Shown here one piece after another: positions 18,491 through 27,630 of a stretch of 64,000 nt of DNA. Source of the stretch: Leucobacter coleopterorum (lineage in GTDB: Bacteria; Actinomycetota; Actinomycetes; Actinomycetales; Microbacteriaceae). The notes under the pieces are model-generated. The model searched no databases, was not told the origin of the DNA, and saw nothing but the letters and a program-made list of their open reading frames with translations. The translations under genes and the position numbers were made by a program. Location of the stretch: the NCBI RefSeq assembly GCF_011382985.1, contig NZ_CP049933.1, forward strand, positions 1,674,001 to 1,738,000. The letters are read 5' to 3'. The stretch's first letter is position 1; each line of letters starts with the position of its first letter.

Positions 18491-20127
18491 GATGCCACCC
18501 ACGACTTTGCGGCGGCGACTCTCACAACTCGATCGGCAGCCTCGAGCACTCCAGGCCGGTGACTCACTACCAGCACAGCACGGCCCGCAGCAGCCTCAGC
18601 CCGCAGTGTTTCGCAAACCACGGCCTCACTTGCGGCGTCGAGTGCGGATGTTGGCTCGTCAAGAAGCAAACCACCCACGTCATGACGCCAGGCACGATAT
18701 AGACAGCGCGCGATACTTACTCGCTGCGCCTGGCCTCCCGAGAGCCCAGCGCCAGATGCTCCAAGAACGGTTGCTGGGTCAAATGCTGGCAGTGCCGCTG
18801 CTGAAAGCGCACGAGAGATCAGCTCGGGATCGGGCTCAGGATCGCCAAGCGCCACATTGCTCGCCACCGTTCCCTGCAGAAGCCCAGCCTGCTGCCCTAC
18901 CCAGGCGACCTCAGCAGGACGAGAAACATGACCTGCGCTCTGTGCCACGAATCCAAGCAGCGTCGAGAGCAGCGTTGACTTACCTGAGCCAGAAGGACCG
19001 GCCAGCGCAACAACCTCTCCTGGAACAACTTCGAAACTCACCGGCTCAACGATAGAGCGGTCACCTCGCTTGATCTCCACTCGGTCAAAGTGGATGCCGC
19101 GAGAAGTGCTGAGTTCCGAAGAGAGCGCGGGCGCGGGATCCCGCTCAATAAGCGCGAACACCTCGGCAGACGCGGAGAGTCCCTCGGTCGAGGCATGGAA
19201 AGCAGCACCCACCTGCCGGATTGGAATAAATATCTCTGGCAGCAGCAACAGCACAAACAGTCCGAGAGCAAGCGGAAACTCTCCGTTCACGAGCCGCGTG
19301 CCGACGGTCACTGCAACAAGCGCAATCGAGAATGTTCCCGCGAGATCGAGCACAAAGCCCGAGAGGAACGTCACTCGCAAAACCTTCATGGTGCGCGAGC
19401 GATACCCCTCCGTCTCGCGAGCAATACGCTCGGTTTGACGCTGTTCACGCCCGAAAATCTTGAGGGTCGTGAGCCCCGATACAACGTCTAAGAACGACGC
19501 CGACAGGTGCTGCAACTGCGACCACTGACGATCCTGCACGGCTTGCGTGGCGAGCCCGATAAGAATCATGAAGAGCGGAATCACGGGGAAGACAATGAGC
19601 ACCGTGACCGCGCTAACCGGGTCCGCGAGAAACACAGCGATAATCAGCAACGGTGTAGCGATGACGGTCAAGATCAACTGCGGCACGTACCCCGAAAAGT
19701 ATCCGTCGAGGGCATCGAGTCCACGCCCCAGTGAGGTCGCGAGCTCTGCATCAGATTTGCCATCGCCGCGCTCAGGGGATCCAGCATCGAACTTGCTCAG
19801 TGCAGCGTCACGCAGCTGAGCCTTGACTCGCACGGCCCCACGCGCAGCGACAACGTCCATGCCCCAAGCCGAGAATGAGCGCAGGATCAGCGCGCCAGTA
19901 GCAACGAGCGCCAGCCACGGCAGATCCGCGGTTGCAAAGCCACCCTCGCTCACAGGGCCCGTAGGATTCCCGATGACCGGCAGCACGGCTGCCGTGATCA
20001 TTTGGGCAAGACTCCACGACCACGCCACAATGGCAACGGTTCGCAGCAAGCCCAATAGCGCTCCAAGAGCAAAGACTCCGCGGGCCGCCCTCGCATAGCG
20101 CAGCAGCCTCGGATCGAGCGGCTTCAT
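18487..20127 (-). CDS. cydD: Thiol reductant ABC exporter subunit CydD
   Basis: Partner half-transporter of CydC: an N-terminal membrane domain (for example LLIIAVFLADPVSAVTVLIV) and a C-terminal ATPase with Walker [13 protein letters not shown], signature LSGGQAQRVSIARCL and Walker [13 protein letters not shown]. At 546 aa it is complete. The ATG at 20127 follows AAAGGGGATCCGA, a good ribosome binding site. It lies downstream of cydAB but is separated from it by a strong hairpin, so expression probably depends on partial read-through or on a promoter in the short gap. Confidence 0.93.
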   Translation of the reverse strand: MKPLDPRLLRYARAARGVFALGALLGLLRTVAIVAWSWSLAQMITAAVLPVIGNPTGPVSEGGFATADLPWLALVATGALILRSFSAWGMDVVAARGAVRVKAQLRDAALSKFDAGSPERGDGKSDAELATSLGRGLDALDGYFSGYVPQLILTVIATPLLIIAVFLADPVSAVTVLIVFPVIPLFMILIGLATQAVQDRQWSQLQHLSASFLDVVSGLTTLKIFGREQRQTERIARETEGYRSRTMKVLRVTFLSGFVLDLAGTFSIALVAVTVGTRLVNGEFPLALGLFVLLLLPEIFIPIRQVGAAFHASTEGLSASAEVFALIERDPAPALSSELSTSRGIHFDRVEIKRGDRSIVEPVSFEVVPGEVVALAGPSGSGKSTLLSTLLGFVAQSAGHVSRPAEVAWVGQQAGLLQGTVASNVALGDPEPDPELISRALSAAALPAFDPATVLGASGAGLSGGQAQRVSIARCLYRAWRHDVGGLLLDEPTSALDAASEAVVCETLRAEAAAGRAVLVVSHRPGVLEAADRVVRVAAAKSWVAS

Positions 20128-20148
20128 TCGGATCCCCTTTTATGGACG

Positions 20149-20189
20149 AAAAAACCTGGGCCCGTCCCGAAACGGAAGGGGCCCAGGTT
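20149..20189 (-). terminator. Rho-independent terminator between cydB and cydD
   Basis: The stem AACCTGGGCCC / GGGCCCAGGTT has 11 pairs around a 15-base loop. On the minus strand it is followed by a run of T (the A run at 20149-20154 on the plus strand). It would end or attenuate the cydAB transcript before cydDC. Confidence 0.87.
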
Positions 20190-20205
20190 CTAATCTATCG
20201 CAGCA

Positions 20206-21234
20206 CTAGTGTGCGGCAGCCGGGATCATCTCGCGCGACAGGCGCTTACGGAAGATCCAGTACGTCCAGGCCTGGTAGGCCAGAACAAGCGGCAGGGTGA
20301 AGACTGCAACCCAGGTCATGAGTTCAAGTGTCTTCTGCGAGCTTGCGGCTCCCTCGATCGACATCGAGTAAGCGGGGTCAAGGCTCGAGTGCATCAGGTT
20401 CGGGAAGAGCGCCATGAAAATCGCCAGCAGAGCGAAGGCAATCGCCACCGCATTACCCGCAAAGGCCCATCCCTCGCGACGAACCGCGTTCGCAATCCAC
20501 GCACCAATCAGTGCCACGGCGGCGACTGCGGCACAAATCACGATGAGCCACAGGCTCTCGCTCTCAAGGTGCATGATGATCGTCCACACCAGGAACGCAG
20601 CGCCCACCGCAATGGTCGCAATGCCGACCTTCTTGGCGAGGGCCTGCGCGCGGTCACGAATGTCACCGACAGTCTTCAGCGAGACAAACACAAGGCCGTG
20701 GTTGAAGACGAGCAGCAGCATGCAGATACCACCGAGCAGTCCGTAGGGGTTCAACAGCGTGAGCAGTGTTCCCTCGTAGATCCAGCCACCGCTATCCATC
20801 GGTCGAATCGGCACCCCTTGCACGAGATTGGCAAACGCGACACCCCAGAGCACTGGAGGAAGCACCGAGCCCCAGAAGATGAACTGGTCGAACCAGCGCG
20901 TCCACTTTTGTCCCTTGTTCTGGTGGCGGTACTCGAACGAAACTCCACGGAAGATCAGGGCGACGAGAATCAGCAATAGAGCGAGGTAGAAGCCCGAGAA
21001 CATCGTGGCGTACCACTCAGGGAATGCCGCAAAGAGCGACGCACCAGCAACGATTAGCCAGGTCTCATTGAGATCCCAAACAGGACCAATCGTATTGATG
21101 AGCACTCGACGATCGGTATCGTCCTTTCCGAGGAAGGGGAGCGAGATACCGACACCAAAGTCAAAGCCGTCGAGAACGAAGTAGCCAATAAGCAGCACTC
21201 CGACGATCAAGAACCAGACAGTTGTTAAATCCAT
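20206..21234 (-). CDS. cydB: Cytochrome bd ubiquinol oxidase subunit II
   Basis: Second membrane subunit of the high-affinity cytochrome bd terminal oxidase, which passes quinol electrons to oxygen without pumping protons. About eight membrane helices are visible, beginning VWFLIVGVLLIGYFVLDGFD, the family-typical start with the conserved GFDFGVG. I choose the ATG at 21234 because AGGAGG lies 8 bases upstream; a TTG two codons earlier is too close to it. It begins 12 bases after the cydA stop, and a terminator follows. Confidence 0.95.
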   Translation of the reverse strand: MDLTTVWFLIVGVLLIGYFVLDGFDFGVGISLPFLGKDDTDRRVLINTIGPVWDLNETWLIVAGASLFAAFPEWYATMFSGFYLALLLILVALIFRGVSFEYRHQNKGQKWTRWFDQFIFWGSVLPPVLWGVAFANLVQGVPIRPMDSGGWIYEGTLLTLLNPYGLLGGICMLLLVFNHGLVFVSLKTVGDIRDRAQALAKKVGIATIAVGAAFLVWTIIMHLESESLWLIVICAAVAAVALIGAWIANAVRREGWAFAGNAVAIAFALLAIFMALFPNLMHSSLDPAYSMSIEGAASSQKTLELMTWVAVFTLPLVLAYQAWTYWIFRKRLSREMIPAAAH

Positions 21235-21246
21235 GATCAAGTCCTC

Positions 21247-22707
21247 CTAGTAGACCGTCGCCAGCTTTTGCGGGTCCGGCTCTCCGGTGCCATCGCCACC
21301 CTCACCAGGGAGGTGCTCGATCTCAGGCAGGCCGGCCTTTGCGGCCTTGAAAATCAGCTTGAACTCGACCACGGCAAGGCCGCCGTACACCAGGGTGAAC
21401 ACGATGAGCGATGTGAGTACCGCCCAGCCTGGCACTCCCGGCGAGACCCCTTGTTCGGTAGTCATCACCCCAAACACGATCCAGGGCTGACGGCCCATCT
21501 CGGTGAAGATCCAGCCAACGAGCGAAGCAAGCATCGGGATCGGCGCGGTCCAGATCGCGACCTTCCACACCCAGTTCGGCAGTTCCTTATCTTTGCGAGT
21601 GATCCACAGACCCACCGCAGATACAAGCGCGGCGAGGAAGCCCAGGCCGATCATCCAGCGGAATGACCAGTAGGTGATCCAAATAATCGGTGCAAACTGG
21701 CCGTCAGAAGGGCAGGTCAGAAGTGTATCTGGCCCGCTGCAGTACAGCTCGGTGTAGTCAGCCTGCAGGTTGCGAATGCCCTCGACCGACCCGTCAAAGG
21801 TGCCGGTTGAAAGGAAGGAAAGCAGGTACGGGATTCGCACCGAGAAGATCTCGTGAGCACCGTCAGGTGTTCCCAAACTGAAAAGCGAGAACGAGGCATC
21901 CGCACCCGAGGCGTTGTTGTAGAGAGCCTCAGCTGCCGCCATCTTCATTGGCTGCGCCTCAGTCATCGTCATACCCAGCGTGTGCCCGGTGAGACCAACT
22001 CCAAGGAACGCAACGATGTTGGCCCACGCGCCGAAACGAAGTGCCGTGCGCATCTCGTCAACGTATTGGTTGCGCTTCAGGTGCCAGGCAGCAACCGCCA
22101 CCATAACCGTGCCGCCAAACATGATCGCGGCGAAGATGGTGTGCGGAAACTGGCTCAGCGCAATGGGGTTGGTCAACACTGCACCGATGTCGAGAAGTTC
22201 TGCACGTCCCTTCTCTGCGTTGATCTCGAAGCCCTGCGGGTTCTGCATGAACGCGTTTGCAGCGAGAATGAAGTAAGCAGAGACTGTCGTGCCAATCCAG
22301 GTGAACCAGATGGTCATCAGGTGCAGGCCCTTTGGCAGTTTGTCCCAGCCGAAGATCCACAAGCCAATGAAGGTCGCTTCGAAGAAGAAGGCGATCAGAC
22401 CCTCCATCGCGAGCGGCGCTCCGAAGATGTCACCCACAAAACGCGAATAGTTTGACCAGTTCATGCCGAACTGGAACTCCTGCACAATTCCCGTGACGAT
22501 GCCCATCGCGAAGTTAATCAGGAAGATTTTTCCAAACAGCTTCGTGAGCTTGAGGTACTTCACCTTGCCGGTGCGCACCCAAACCGTTTGCAAGATCGCG
22601 ACGAGCAAGCTCAATCCGATCGTGAGCGGCACGAAAATGAAGTGGTAGAGCGTGGTCAACCCGAATTGCCATCGGGCGAGGACCAACGGGTCCAGAATTT
22701 CGTTCAT
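21247..22707 (-). CDS. cydA: Cytochrome bd ubiquinol oxidase subunit I
   Basis: Main heme-carrying subunit of cytochrome bd. The 486-aa protein starts LDPLVLARWQFGLTTLYHFI, containing the conserved heme-ligand His of the first helix (YHFIFVPLTIG). It also has GMNWSNYSRFVGDIFG and EGLIAFFFEATFIGLW. The quinol-binding Q-loop between helices is of the short type, as usual outside proteobacteria. The ATG at 22707 has a modest purine stretch upstream. A 9-bp inverted repeat lies in the leader just before the gene and may affect expression. It heads cydA-cydB, with cydD-cydC behind the terminator. Confidence 0.96.
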   Translation of the reverse strand: MNEILDPLVLARWQFGLTTLYHFIFVPLTIGLSLLVAILQTVWVRTGKVKYLKLTKLFGKIFLINFAMGIVTGIVQEFQFGMNWSNYSRFVGDIFGAPLAMEGLIAFFFEATFIGLWIFGWDKLPKGLHLMTIWFTWIGTTVSAYFILAANAFMQNPQGFEINAEKGRAELLDIGAVLTNPIALSQFPHTIFAAIMFGGTVMVAVAAWHLKRNQYVDEMRTALRFGAWANIVAFLGVGLTGHTLGMTMTEAQPMKMAAAEALYNNASGADASFSLFSLGTPDGAHEIFSVRIPYLLSFLSTGTFDGSVEGIRNLQADYTELYCSGPDTLLTCPSDGQFAPIIWITYWSFRWMIGLGFLAALVSAVGLWITRKDKELPNWVWKVAIWTAPIPMLASLVGWIFTEMGRQPWIVFGVMTTEQGVSPGVPGWAVLTSLIVFTLVYGGLAVVEFKLIFKAAKAGLPEIEHLPGEGGDGTGEPDPQKLATVY

Positions 22708-22736
22708 GTGTTGCTCCTGAACGAAGAACGCCGCTC

Positions 22737-22768
22737 CTCACTAAGAGGGGCGACACTCCCTTAGTGAG
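22737..22768 (-). promoter_or_regulatory. Inverted repeat in the cydA leader
   Basis: CTCACTAAG at 22737-22745 and CTTAGTGAG at 22760-22768 form a perfect 9-bp inverted repeat with a 14-base centre, 30 bases before the cydA start. It could be an RNA hairpin in the leader or a dimer-type operator. It does not match the Rex site I would expect for redox control. Confidence 0.45.
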
Positions 22769-22939
22769 CTCCGTCGCGAATTGAAGTTTTCGCAGAAGCT
22801 ACCGATCGGCGATCGGTTGGCTCAATTCTACGCTTTCTGAGAAAAGCCTGCGAATCCATCTTGACGTGAAGCTAGTTTTGTGTTTTTTCCAGACGGTCCT
22901 TCGTTGCAAGATCAAGAGTTATTCCTCGCTTTACACCTC

Positions 22940-22945
22940 TAGACT
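22940..22945 (+). promoter_or_regulatory. Candidate -10 box for leaderless App1-type gene
   Basis: TAGACT ends 6 bases before the GTG at 22952, so the predicted start site is the first base of the start codon. There is no Shine-Dalgarno sequence upstream. Confidence 0.5.
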
Positions 22946-22951
22946 GGCTGA

Positions 22952-24001
22952 GTGACCTCGCTTGACCTTCCCGACACCCGCCCTCGGCTCGCCGCCCGAC
23001 TCGAGGACTGGTTCCATGGACGCCGCGCAAGGCGTGCGGTCTCTCGCGGCAAAGCTCCCGCGGTCATTCCATACATCGGCTACGGCACAACTGAGTGGGT
23101 CAGGGTACTCGGAAGAGTGCTTTACCTCAAGCCCGAGACCCGTGAACACACCCGCTTTCGCCCCGATGTTGCAGAGGTATCACGCGTGCGCGGCTGGCGC
23201 ACCTTCACGAGCCTGCCTGTACCCCATCAGCCGGTTCGCGTGCTTATTGACGGCAAACCCGTAACGGAGGTGGTCGCGGATCGCGGCGGCGTTATCGACG
23301 CCATCGTTCCCGTGCACCTCTCTCCCGGCTGGCACACAGTGACACTTCAAGCGGGCGACAGTGAAGCGGCCGATGCGCCCGTAAAGATTCTTGACCCGAA
23401 CGCCACCATCGGAGTCATCTCCGACGTCGACGACACGATCCTTACAACAGCTCTACCCCAGCCTTTTGTGGCTGCTTGGAACAGCTTTGTGCTCGATGAG
23501 CACGCTCGATCCGCAACCCCAGGCATGGCGGTTATGCTCGACCACCTTGTTTCAAAGCATCCTGGGTCTCCAGTTATCTACCTGTCGACCGGCGCCTGGA
23601 ACGCGGCCCCCGCTCTCAGCCGCTTTCTCGCGCGCAACCTGTACCCGATGGGGCCTTTGCTGCTGACTGACTGGGGCCCTACACACGATCGCTGGTTCCG
23701 AAGCGGTCGTGAACACAAGCAGCGCGAACTCAAGCGTCTGGTCAACGAGTTCCCCAATATTCGCTGGGTACTTTTTGGTGACGACGGCCAGCACGACGAA
23801 GATTTGTACCACGAGTTTGCGACCGCACACCCCAACAACGTGGCGGCAGTGGCAATCCGCCAGCTCTCGGTTGGTGAGGCGGTACTCGCGGGTGGCCGTT
23901 CAAAGGCACGCCTCCACCGCAGCACCAGCGGAGTCCCGTGGGTGTACGGGCCCGACGGCGCGACCCTGCGAGAGGAACTCCGAAAACTGGATTTGCTGTG
24001 A
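22952..24001 (+). CDS. App1-like (DUF2183) phosphatase-domain protein
   Basis: A 349-aa protein ending in an App1/DUF2183 catalytic domain, a HAD-like fold named after yeast phosphatidate phosphatase App1. The nucleophile motif is DVDDTILTT within GVISDVDDTI near residue 155. Further conserved blocks are STGAWNAAP and VLFGDDGQHD. The N-terminal part probably folds as a separate beta-rich domain. No signal peptide is visible. The true substrate in bacteria is not settled. The stop overlaps the GTG of the following membrane protein gene, so the two are likely coupled; a lipid or envelope role is plausible but inferred. Confidence 0.82.
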   Translation: MTSLDLPDTRPRLAARLEDWFHGRRARRAVSRGKAPAVIPYIGYGTTEWVRVLGRVLYLKPETREHTRFRPDVAEVSRVRGWRTFTSLPVPHQPVRVLIDGKPVTEVVADRGGVIDAIVPVHLSPGWHTVTLQAGDSEAADAPVKILDPNATIGVISDVDDTILTTALPQPFVAAWNSFVLDEHARSATPGMAVMLDHLVSKHPGSPVIYLSTGAWNAAPALSRFLARNLYPMGPLLLTDWGPTHDRWFRSGREHKQRELKRLVNEFPNIRWVLFGDDGQHDEDLYHEFATAHPNNVAAVAIRQLSVGEAVLAGGRSKARLHRSTSGVPWVYGPDGATLREELRKLDLL

Positions 24002-25065
24002 GTACCCCTCAGACTAGACCGTGGCGTCGCGTCGAGCGACGGCTCACAGGCAGGTTTACGGTGTCGATGCGGCCATCTTTGCTGCAATTACTCAAGGCCG
24101 CAGCCTCAGCTATTCTGACCTGGTTTGTCTGCTTCGCGATTTTCCCGCAGCAACTGCCAATCTTTGGCGCCATTGCCGCACTCATCGTCATTCAAGACAA
24201 TGTTGATCAGTCACTCACTCGCGGAATCGAGCGTGTGGTCGGGGTATTGATTGGTGTGGCGGTCGCGCTGGGCGCCGGGGCTGTCTTCGGCCCACAGCCC
24301 TGGTTGTTCATCGCCGCAATCATCGTGTCTATGGCCGTGGGTTGGGTGCTGCGTATGACCCCGACCTCGACCAACCAGGTCGCGATTAGTGCACTGCTAA
24401 TGATCGCGCTCGGTGGGCTGCAACTGAATTACGGCTTTGAGCGACTGATCGAGACGGCTATCGGCGCGGGGATTGGCTTTGGCATCAACGCTCTGGTGGT
24501 CGCGCCCGTGCGCACATCGGCGGTTCGCGCTGCCATCACCGAACTCGCAGAGCAATCAGCCGAGGTGCTGCGACAGCTTGCCGACAGCCTTGCTGAGCCT
24601 CGCGATACCGGGTGGCTCACTGAGATGCATGCGAACGCGCGAGCACTGCAGGCTGAACGCACCCGAGTGCACGGGCTTCTGCGTCAAGCACGGGAGAGCC
24701 TGCGACTCAATCCCCGCAGCAATCGACACCGGCAGGGTCTTGCTGAAGACGATGCGCTGTTTCAGCGATTGCAACCGATTGTCACACAAGTCATCGGAAT
24801 GTCGCGCGCGATTTTTGATCTGTATCAGGCAGATCTCACAACCGATCCCGCCGTCATTGGCATGGTTGAAGAGATGCGGCGCGCAGCTCACGATCTCGAA
24901 TTGCTGGTGCGCCCCGGTTCCGCGGACGACACGTCCGCGGAACCGGCGGCACTCACCACCCCTTACACCATCCTTCGCCCTCACCCGGATCACTGGGTGC
25001 TGATCGGCTCCCTCATGGAGGATCTGCGCCGTGTACGCGGCAGGATCACGGGCGAACTGGAGTAG
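23998..25065 (+). CDS. FUSC/aromatic acid exporter-like membrane protein
   Basis: A 355-aa protein with six predicted membrane helices in the first 175 residues (AAASAILTWFVCFAIF, GIERVVGVLIGVAVALGAG, AIIVSMAVGWVLRM). A long, mostly helical cytosolic tail follows, beginning TSAVRAAITELAEQSAEVL. This matches the aromatic acid exporter / fusaric acid resistance type half-transporters. The start is the GTG at 23998, which overlaps the stop of the upstream phosphatase gene (GTGA). No DNA-level regulator is adjacent, so the substrate is unknown. Confidence 0.75.
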   Translation: MSTPQTRPWRRVERRLTGRFTVSMRPSLLQLLKAAASAILTWFVCFAIFPQQLPIFGAIAALIVIQDNVDQSLTRGIERVVGVLIGVAVALGAGAVFGPQPWLFIAAIIVSMAVGWVLRMTPTSTNQVAISALLMIALGGLQLNYGFERLIETAIGAGIGFGINALVVAPVRTSAVRAAITELAEQSAEVLRQLADSLAEPRDTGWLTEMHANARALQAERTRVHGLLRQARESLRLNPRSNRHRQGLAEDDALFQRLQPIVTQVIGMSRAIFDLYQADLTTDPAVIGMVEEMRRAAHDLELLVRPGSADDTSAEPAALTTPYTILRPHPDHWVLIGSLMEDLRRVRGRITGELE

Positions 25066-25078
25066 GCTGCTGGGCTCG

Positions 25079-25636
25079 TTACTGCTGAAGTGCAGCCTGC
25101 ACGTCAAGGTTGATCGTCACGTCGGAGCCAAGAAGAACGCCGCCCTTTTCGAGGGGCGCGTTCCAGGTGAGACCGAAGTCCTCACGCTTGACGACGGTTG
25201 ATGCCGTGAATCCTGCTTTGTAATTGCCGTAAGGATCCTCACCAAACCCACCGAACTCGAGCTTGAAGGTGACAGGCTTTGTCACACCGCGCATCGTCAG
25301 GTCGCCGTCCACGAGGAAGTCGCCGCCATCTGAGCGTGCTCCCGTGGAAACAAAGCTGAGTTCGGGGTGCTCTTCCGCCGCGAAGAAGTCACCGGTGCGA
25401 AGGTGTGCGTCCCGATCCTTCTGGTTGGTAGTCACAGAAGCAACCTCAGCTTTGGCAGTCACTGACGAGTCGAGCGGGTTCTCGGCGGTCACAAACGTTG
25501 CGTCGAAGTTCTCGAATTTTCCCTTAACCTTGCTGATTGCGAGGTGACGGACGGAGAAGCCAACCTCGGAGTGGGTTGGGTCGATGGTCCAGGTGCCTGC
25601 GCGGTAGCCGGGAATCTGCTCAGCGGTGATAGTCAT
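25079..25636 (-). CDS. YceI family protein
   Basis: A 185-aa lipocalin-like protein of the YceI family, which binds polyisoprenoid-type lipids in characterised members. Family marks are GTWTIDPTHSEVGFSVRHLA, KGKFENFDA, DGDLTMRGVTKPVTF and REDFGLTWN. No signal peptide is present, as is common for the actinobacterial cytosolic versions. The ATG at 25636 is preceded by GAAAGGC at a proper distance, so the upstream in-frame extension is not used. It stands alone, convergent with the membrane protein gene at 25065. Confidence 0.9.
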   Translation of the reverse strand: MTITAEQIPGYRAGTWTIDPTHSEVGFSVRHLAISKVKGKFENFDATFVTAENPLDSSVTAKAEVASVTTNQKDRDAHLRTGDFFAAEEHPELSFVSTGARSDGGDFLVDGDLTMRGVTKPVTFKLEFGGFGEDPYGNYKAGFTASTVVKREDFGLTWNAPLEKGGVLLGSDVTINLDVQAALQQ

Positions 25637-25801
25637 GTTGTGCCTTTCATACGAGTGGTTACTTGCAATAGGACACAACTAATACATGCGCACGAATATT
25701 CCCGCGACTTTGAAAAAAGTTTTCGACAACCCTCCACCGGGGGCCACCCGACGACACCATTGGCAACACCATGCTGCTTATGCTGCCTAAGTGTGTCCGA
25801 T

Positions 25802-26674
25802 TCAAACCGAGTAACGGTTTCTCGCGCATCGTGCACGAGTAACAAGCCCCACGCCTAACACGCCCACAGCAACCGCACTCCACAACAGCAGCGATGAAGC
25901 CCCGTTACCGGTCTCTGCAAGCACCAGCAATTCACCCGGATCGTCCCCCTCATGGGGACCTTCAGTGGGCAACACTGCATCAGTTAAGACAGTGAATGTA
26001 CCCAATGGATTCCCCGTCCAGGTTTGATCCTCCAAAATGCAGGCCGGGCCCCAACACGATAAGCACCGGGCGCTATATCAACGGGTAACGTAAAAAACTG
26101 GTCAAAAGTTCCGTCAGCTTTCACAGCAGCACGACCCAAGAAAAACGACTTCGCAAATTCTGGATCTTGGGGCTCATCTATCCAGTCAAAACCAAGACCA
26201 ACAGGGTCTCCGGGTGTGGTGTCCATCAAACACTTCCCGCTAAACCTGACCTGACCACCAGGTTTCACGGACATCGGAGACAACGCAAACTCAGCGACCA
26301 GAACCGGAAACAAGGCCGGTTCTCCGTCCAGCGCTTCTTCTCCAGGCCCCTCAGCCTGCACCAGCTGCGCACCCACCGTCCCCGCCTCATCACCACCATC
26401 AACAGTCAGGGCAACTCACCACCGGAAACAAGATCACCCATGCGGGCAGCTACTCCCGGTGTTTCGCCCTGAGTTACTTCATCTGGAAGCGCCTCATGCC
26501 CCTCCACAGATAACTTTTCACTGAACCAAGGCTCATCCGCCACCGGCACCACCTGATCCGGCACTGCCTGGTCAGGTGCCTCCTCAGCCCACACCGGACC
26601 AACACCAACCCCCACAAAAGCGCCACAGCAACCGCTACAGCACCACACCTACGGGCTTGCTTACGCATCATCAC
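25802..26674 (-). CDS. LAETG-anchored secreted surface protein, paralogue 3 of 3 (three frame breaks as read)
   Basis: Last of three tandem paralogues, about 290 aa once repaired. It has an N-terminal signal peptide ending near GPVWAEE, an acidic Pro-rich spacer, a beta-sandwich-like domain (KPGGQVRFSGKCLMDTTPGD) and a sorting tail: LAETGNGASS, hydrophobic helix, RARCARNRYSV. LAxTG is the class E sortase recognition type known from high-GC actinobacteria. Breaks lie in G/C runs at 26609-26613, 26409-26411 and 26049-26052; one base added to each restores alignment with the paralogues. It starts within the stop of the preceding gene (GTGATGATG), so translation is coupled. The function is unknown. 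Confidence 0.75.
25830..25925. repeat. C-terminal sorting-signal repeat, copy in third paralogue
   Basis: About 95 bases encoding the LAETG motif, membrane helix and basic tail, nearly identical to 26708-26815 and 27523-27630. This copy diverges at its outer end, where the tail reads CARNRYSV instead of KRLN. Confidence 0.85.
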
Positions 26675-26677
26675 CAG
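26491..26677. repeat. Signal-peptide repeat, copy in third paralogue
   Basis: About 187 bases encoding the signal peptide and acidic spacer, nearly identical to 28179-28368. The second paralogue, lying between them, has a different N-terminus. Confidence 0.85.
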
Positions 26678-26815
26678 AGATCACTATTCAAGCGCTTTCC
26701 CGCGTACCGTGCACGAGCAACAAACCCCACGCCCAACACGCCCACAGCAACCGCACTCCACAACAGCAGCGATGAAGCCCCGTTACCGGTCTCTGCAAGC
26801 ACCGGAACCACCGGG
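26671..26815. repeat. C-terminal sorting-signal repeat, copy in second paralogue
   Basis: About 145 bases, matching 27486-27630 with only a few substitutions. It runs from the overlap of stop and next start through the LAETG-coding part, so each repeat unit includes the gene junction. Confidence 0.85.
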
Positions 26816-27489
26816 CTTTCACCCCCCGAGCCACCACCAGGCGTACCGTCAGACAACACAGTGAACATGCCAATTTCTGCTGAATCCCAAGATTGATCCT
26901 CTAACCAACAACTTGTCGTGGGGACTCTATAAGTTCCAGGAACAGCGTCCTCCGCTATCGTGAAGATCTGGTCAAAGGTCCCATCATCTTTAAACTCAAC
27001 GACATCAAACCAGAATGAATTTGCAATCTCTGCTTCTAGAGGCCCCGCTGTCCAATAAAAGTTGATTGATGCTTTATCGCCAGGTGTGGTGTCCTTCAAA
27101 CACTTCCCGCTAAACCTGACCTGCTCACCAGGCTTCGCGAACATCGGAGACAACGCTGCTTCAGCCACCAGAACCGGAAACAACGCCGAATCCTCATCCG
27201 GCGCTTCCTCTCCAGGCTCCTCAGCCTGAAGAAGCGCACCCTTTGCCCCTACACCCGCAATACCACCTTCAGTCAGCAGGGACCCGACATCTGGAACAAC
27301 ATCACCCATAGGAGTATCCGCTGGCGGCAGTTCACCTTCAACAGACGGTTCGCTACCAGTTTCAGCCTCTAGCGACGGCACCACCAGGTCCGTTGGCTCT
27401 TCAGCCCACGACGTACCACCCCACACACCCAACAACAGCAAACCCGTCAACACGCCAGCAACACTCAGACACCGTCTACACATCATCAC
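26671..27489 (-). CDS. LAETG-anchored secreted surface protein, paralogue 2 of 3 (intact)
   Basis: The only uninterrupted copy (272 aa) and the best guide to the family. A signal peptide covers residues 1-30 (LTGLLLLGVWGGTSWAEE). An acidic, Pro-rich segment to about 105 and a folded domain (LSPMFAKPGEQVRFSGKCLK through TSCWLEDQSWDSAEIGMFTV) follow. Two Cys (in SGKC and TSCW) are spaced so that they could form a disulfide. The tail is PVLAETGNGASSLLLWSAVA, then a basic end. It should be exported and covalently attached to the wall by a class E-type sortase. No sortase gene is in the window. The start overlaps the stop of the upstream paralogue. Confidence 0.8.
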   Translation of the reverse strand: MMMCRRCLSVAGVLTGLLLLGVWGGTSWAEEPTDLVVPSLEAETGSEPSVEGELPPADTPMGDVVPDVGSLLTEGGIAGVGAKGALLQAEEPGEEAPDEDSALFPVLVAEAALSPMFAKPGEQVRFSGKCLKDTTPGDKASINFYWTAGPLEAEIANSFWFDVVEFKDDGTFDQIFTIAEDAVPGTYRVPTTSCWLEDQSWDSAEIGMFTVLSDGTPGGGSGGESPVVPVLAETGNGASSLLLWSAVAVGVLGVGFVARARYAGKRLNSDLW

Positions 27490-27630
27490 CAGCGGTCACC
27501 ATTCAAGCGCTTTCCTGTGTACCGTGCACGAGCAACAAGCCCCACGCCCAACACGCCCACAGCAACCGCACTCCACAACAGCAGCGATGAAGCCCCGTTA
27601 CCGGTCTCTGCAAGCACCGGAACCACCGGA
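27486..27630. repeat. C-terminal sorting-signal repeat, copy in first paralogue
   Basis: Partner of 26671-26815. Same orientation, 815 bases apart, so recombination between the two would delete or duplicate exactly one gene in frame. Confidence 0.85.

Noticed and set aside
22801..22816. CCGATCGGCGATCGG-like palindrome upstream of cydA
   Set aside because: Short GATC-rich palindromes are frequent in GC-rich DNA and I know no regulator that matches it; not enough to call a site.
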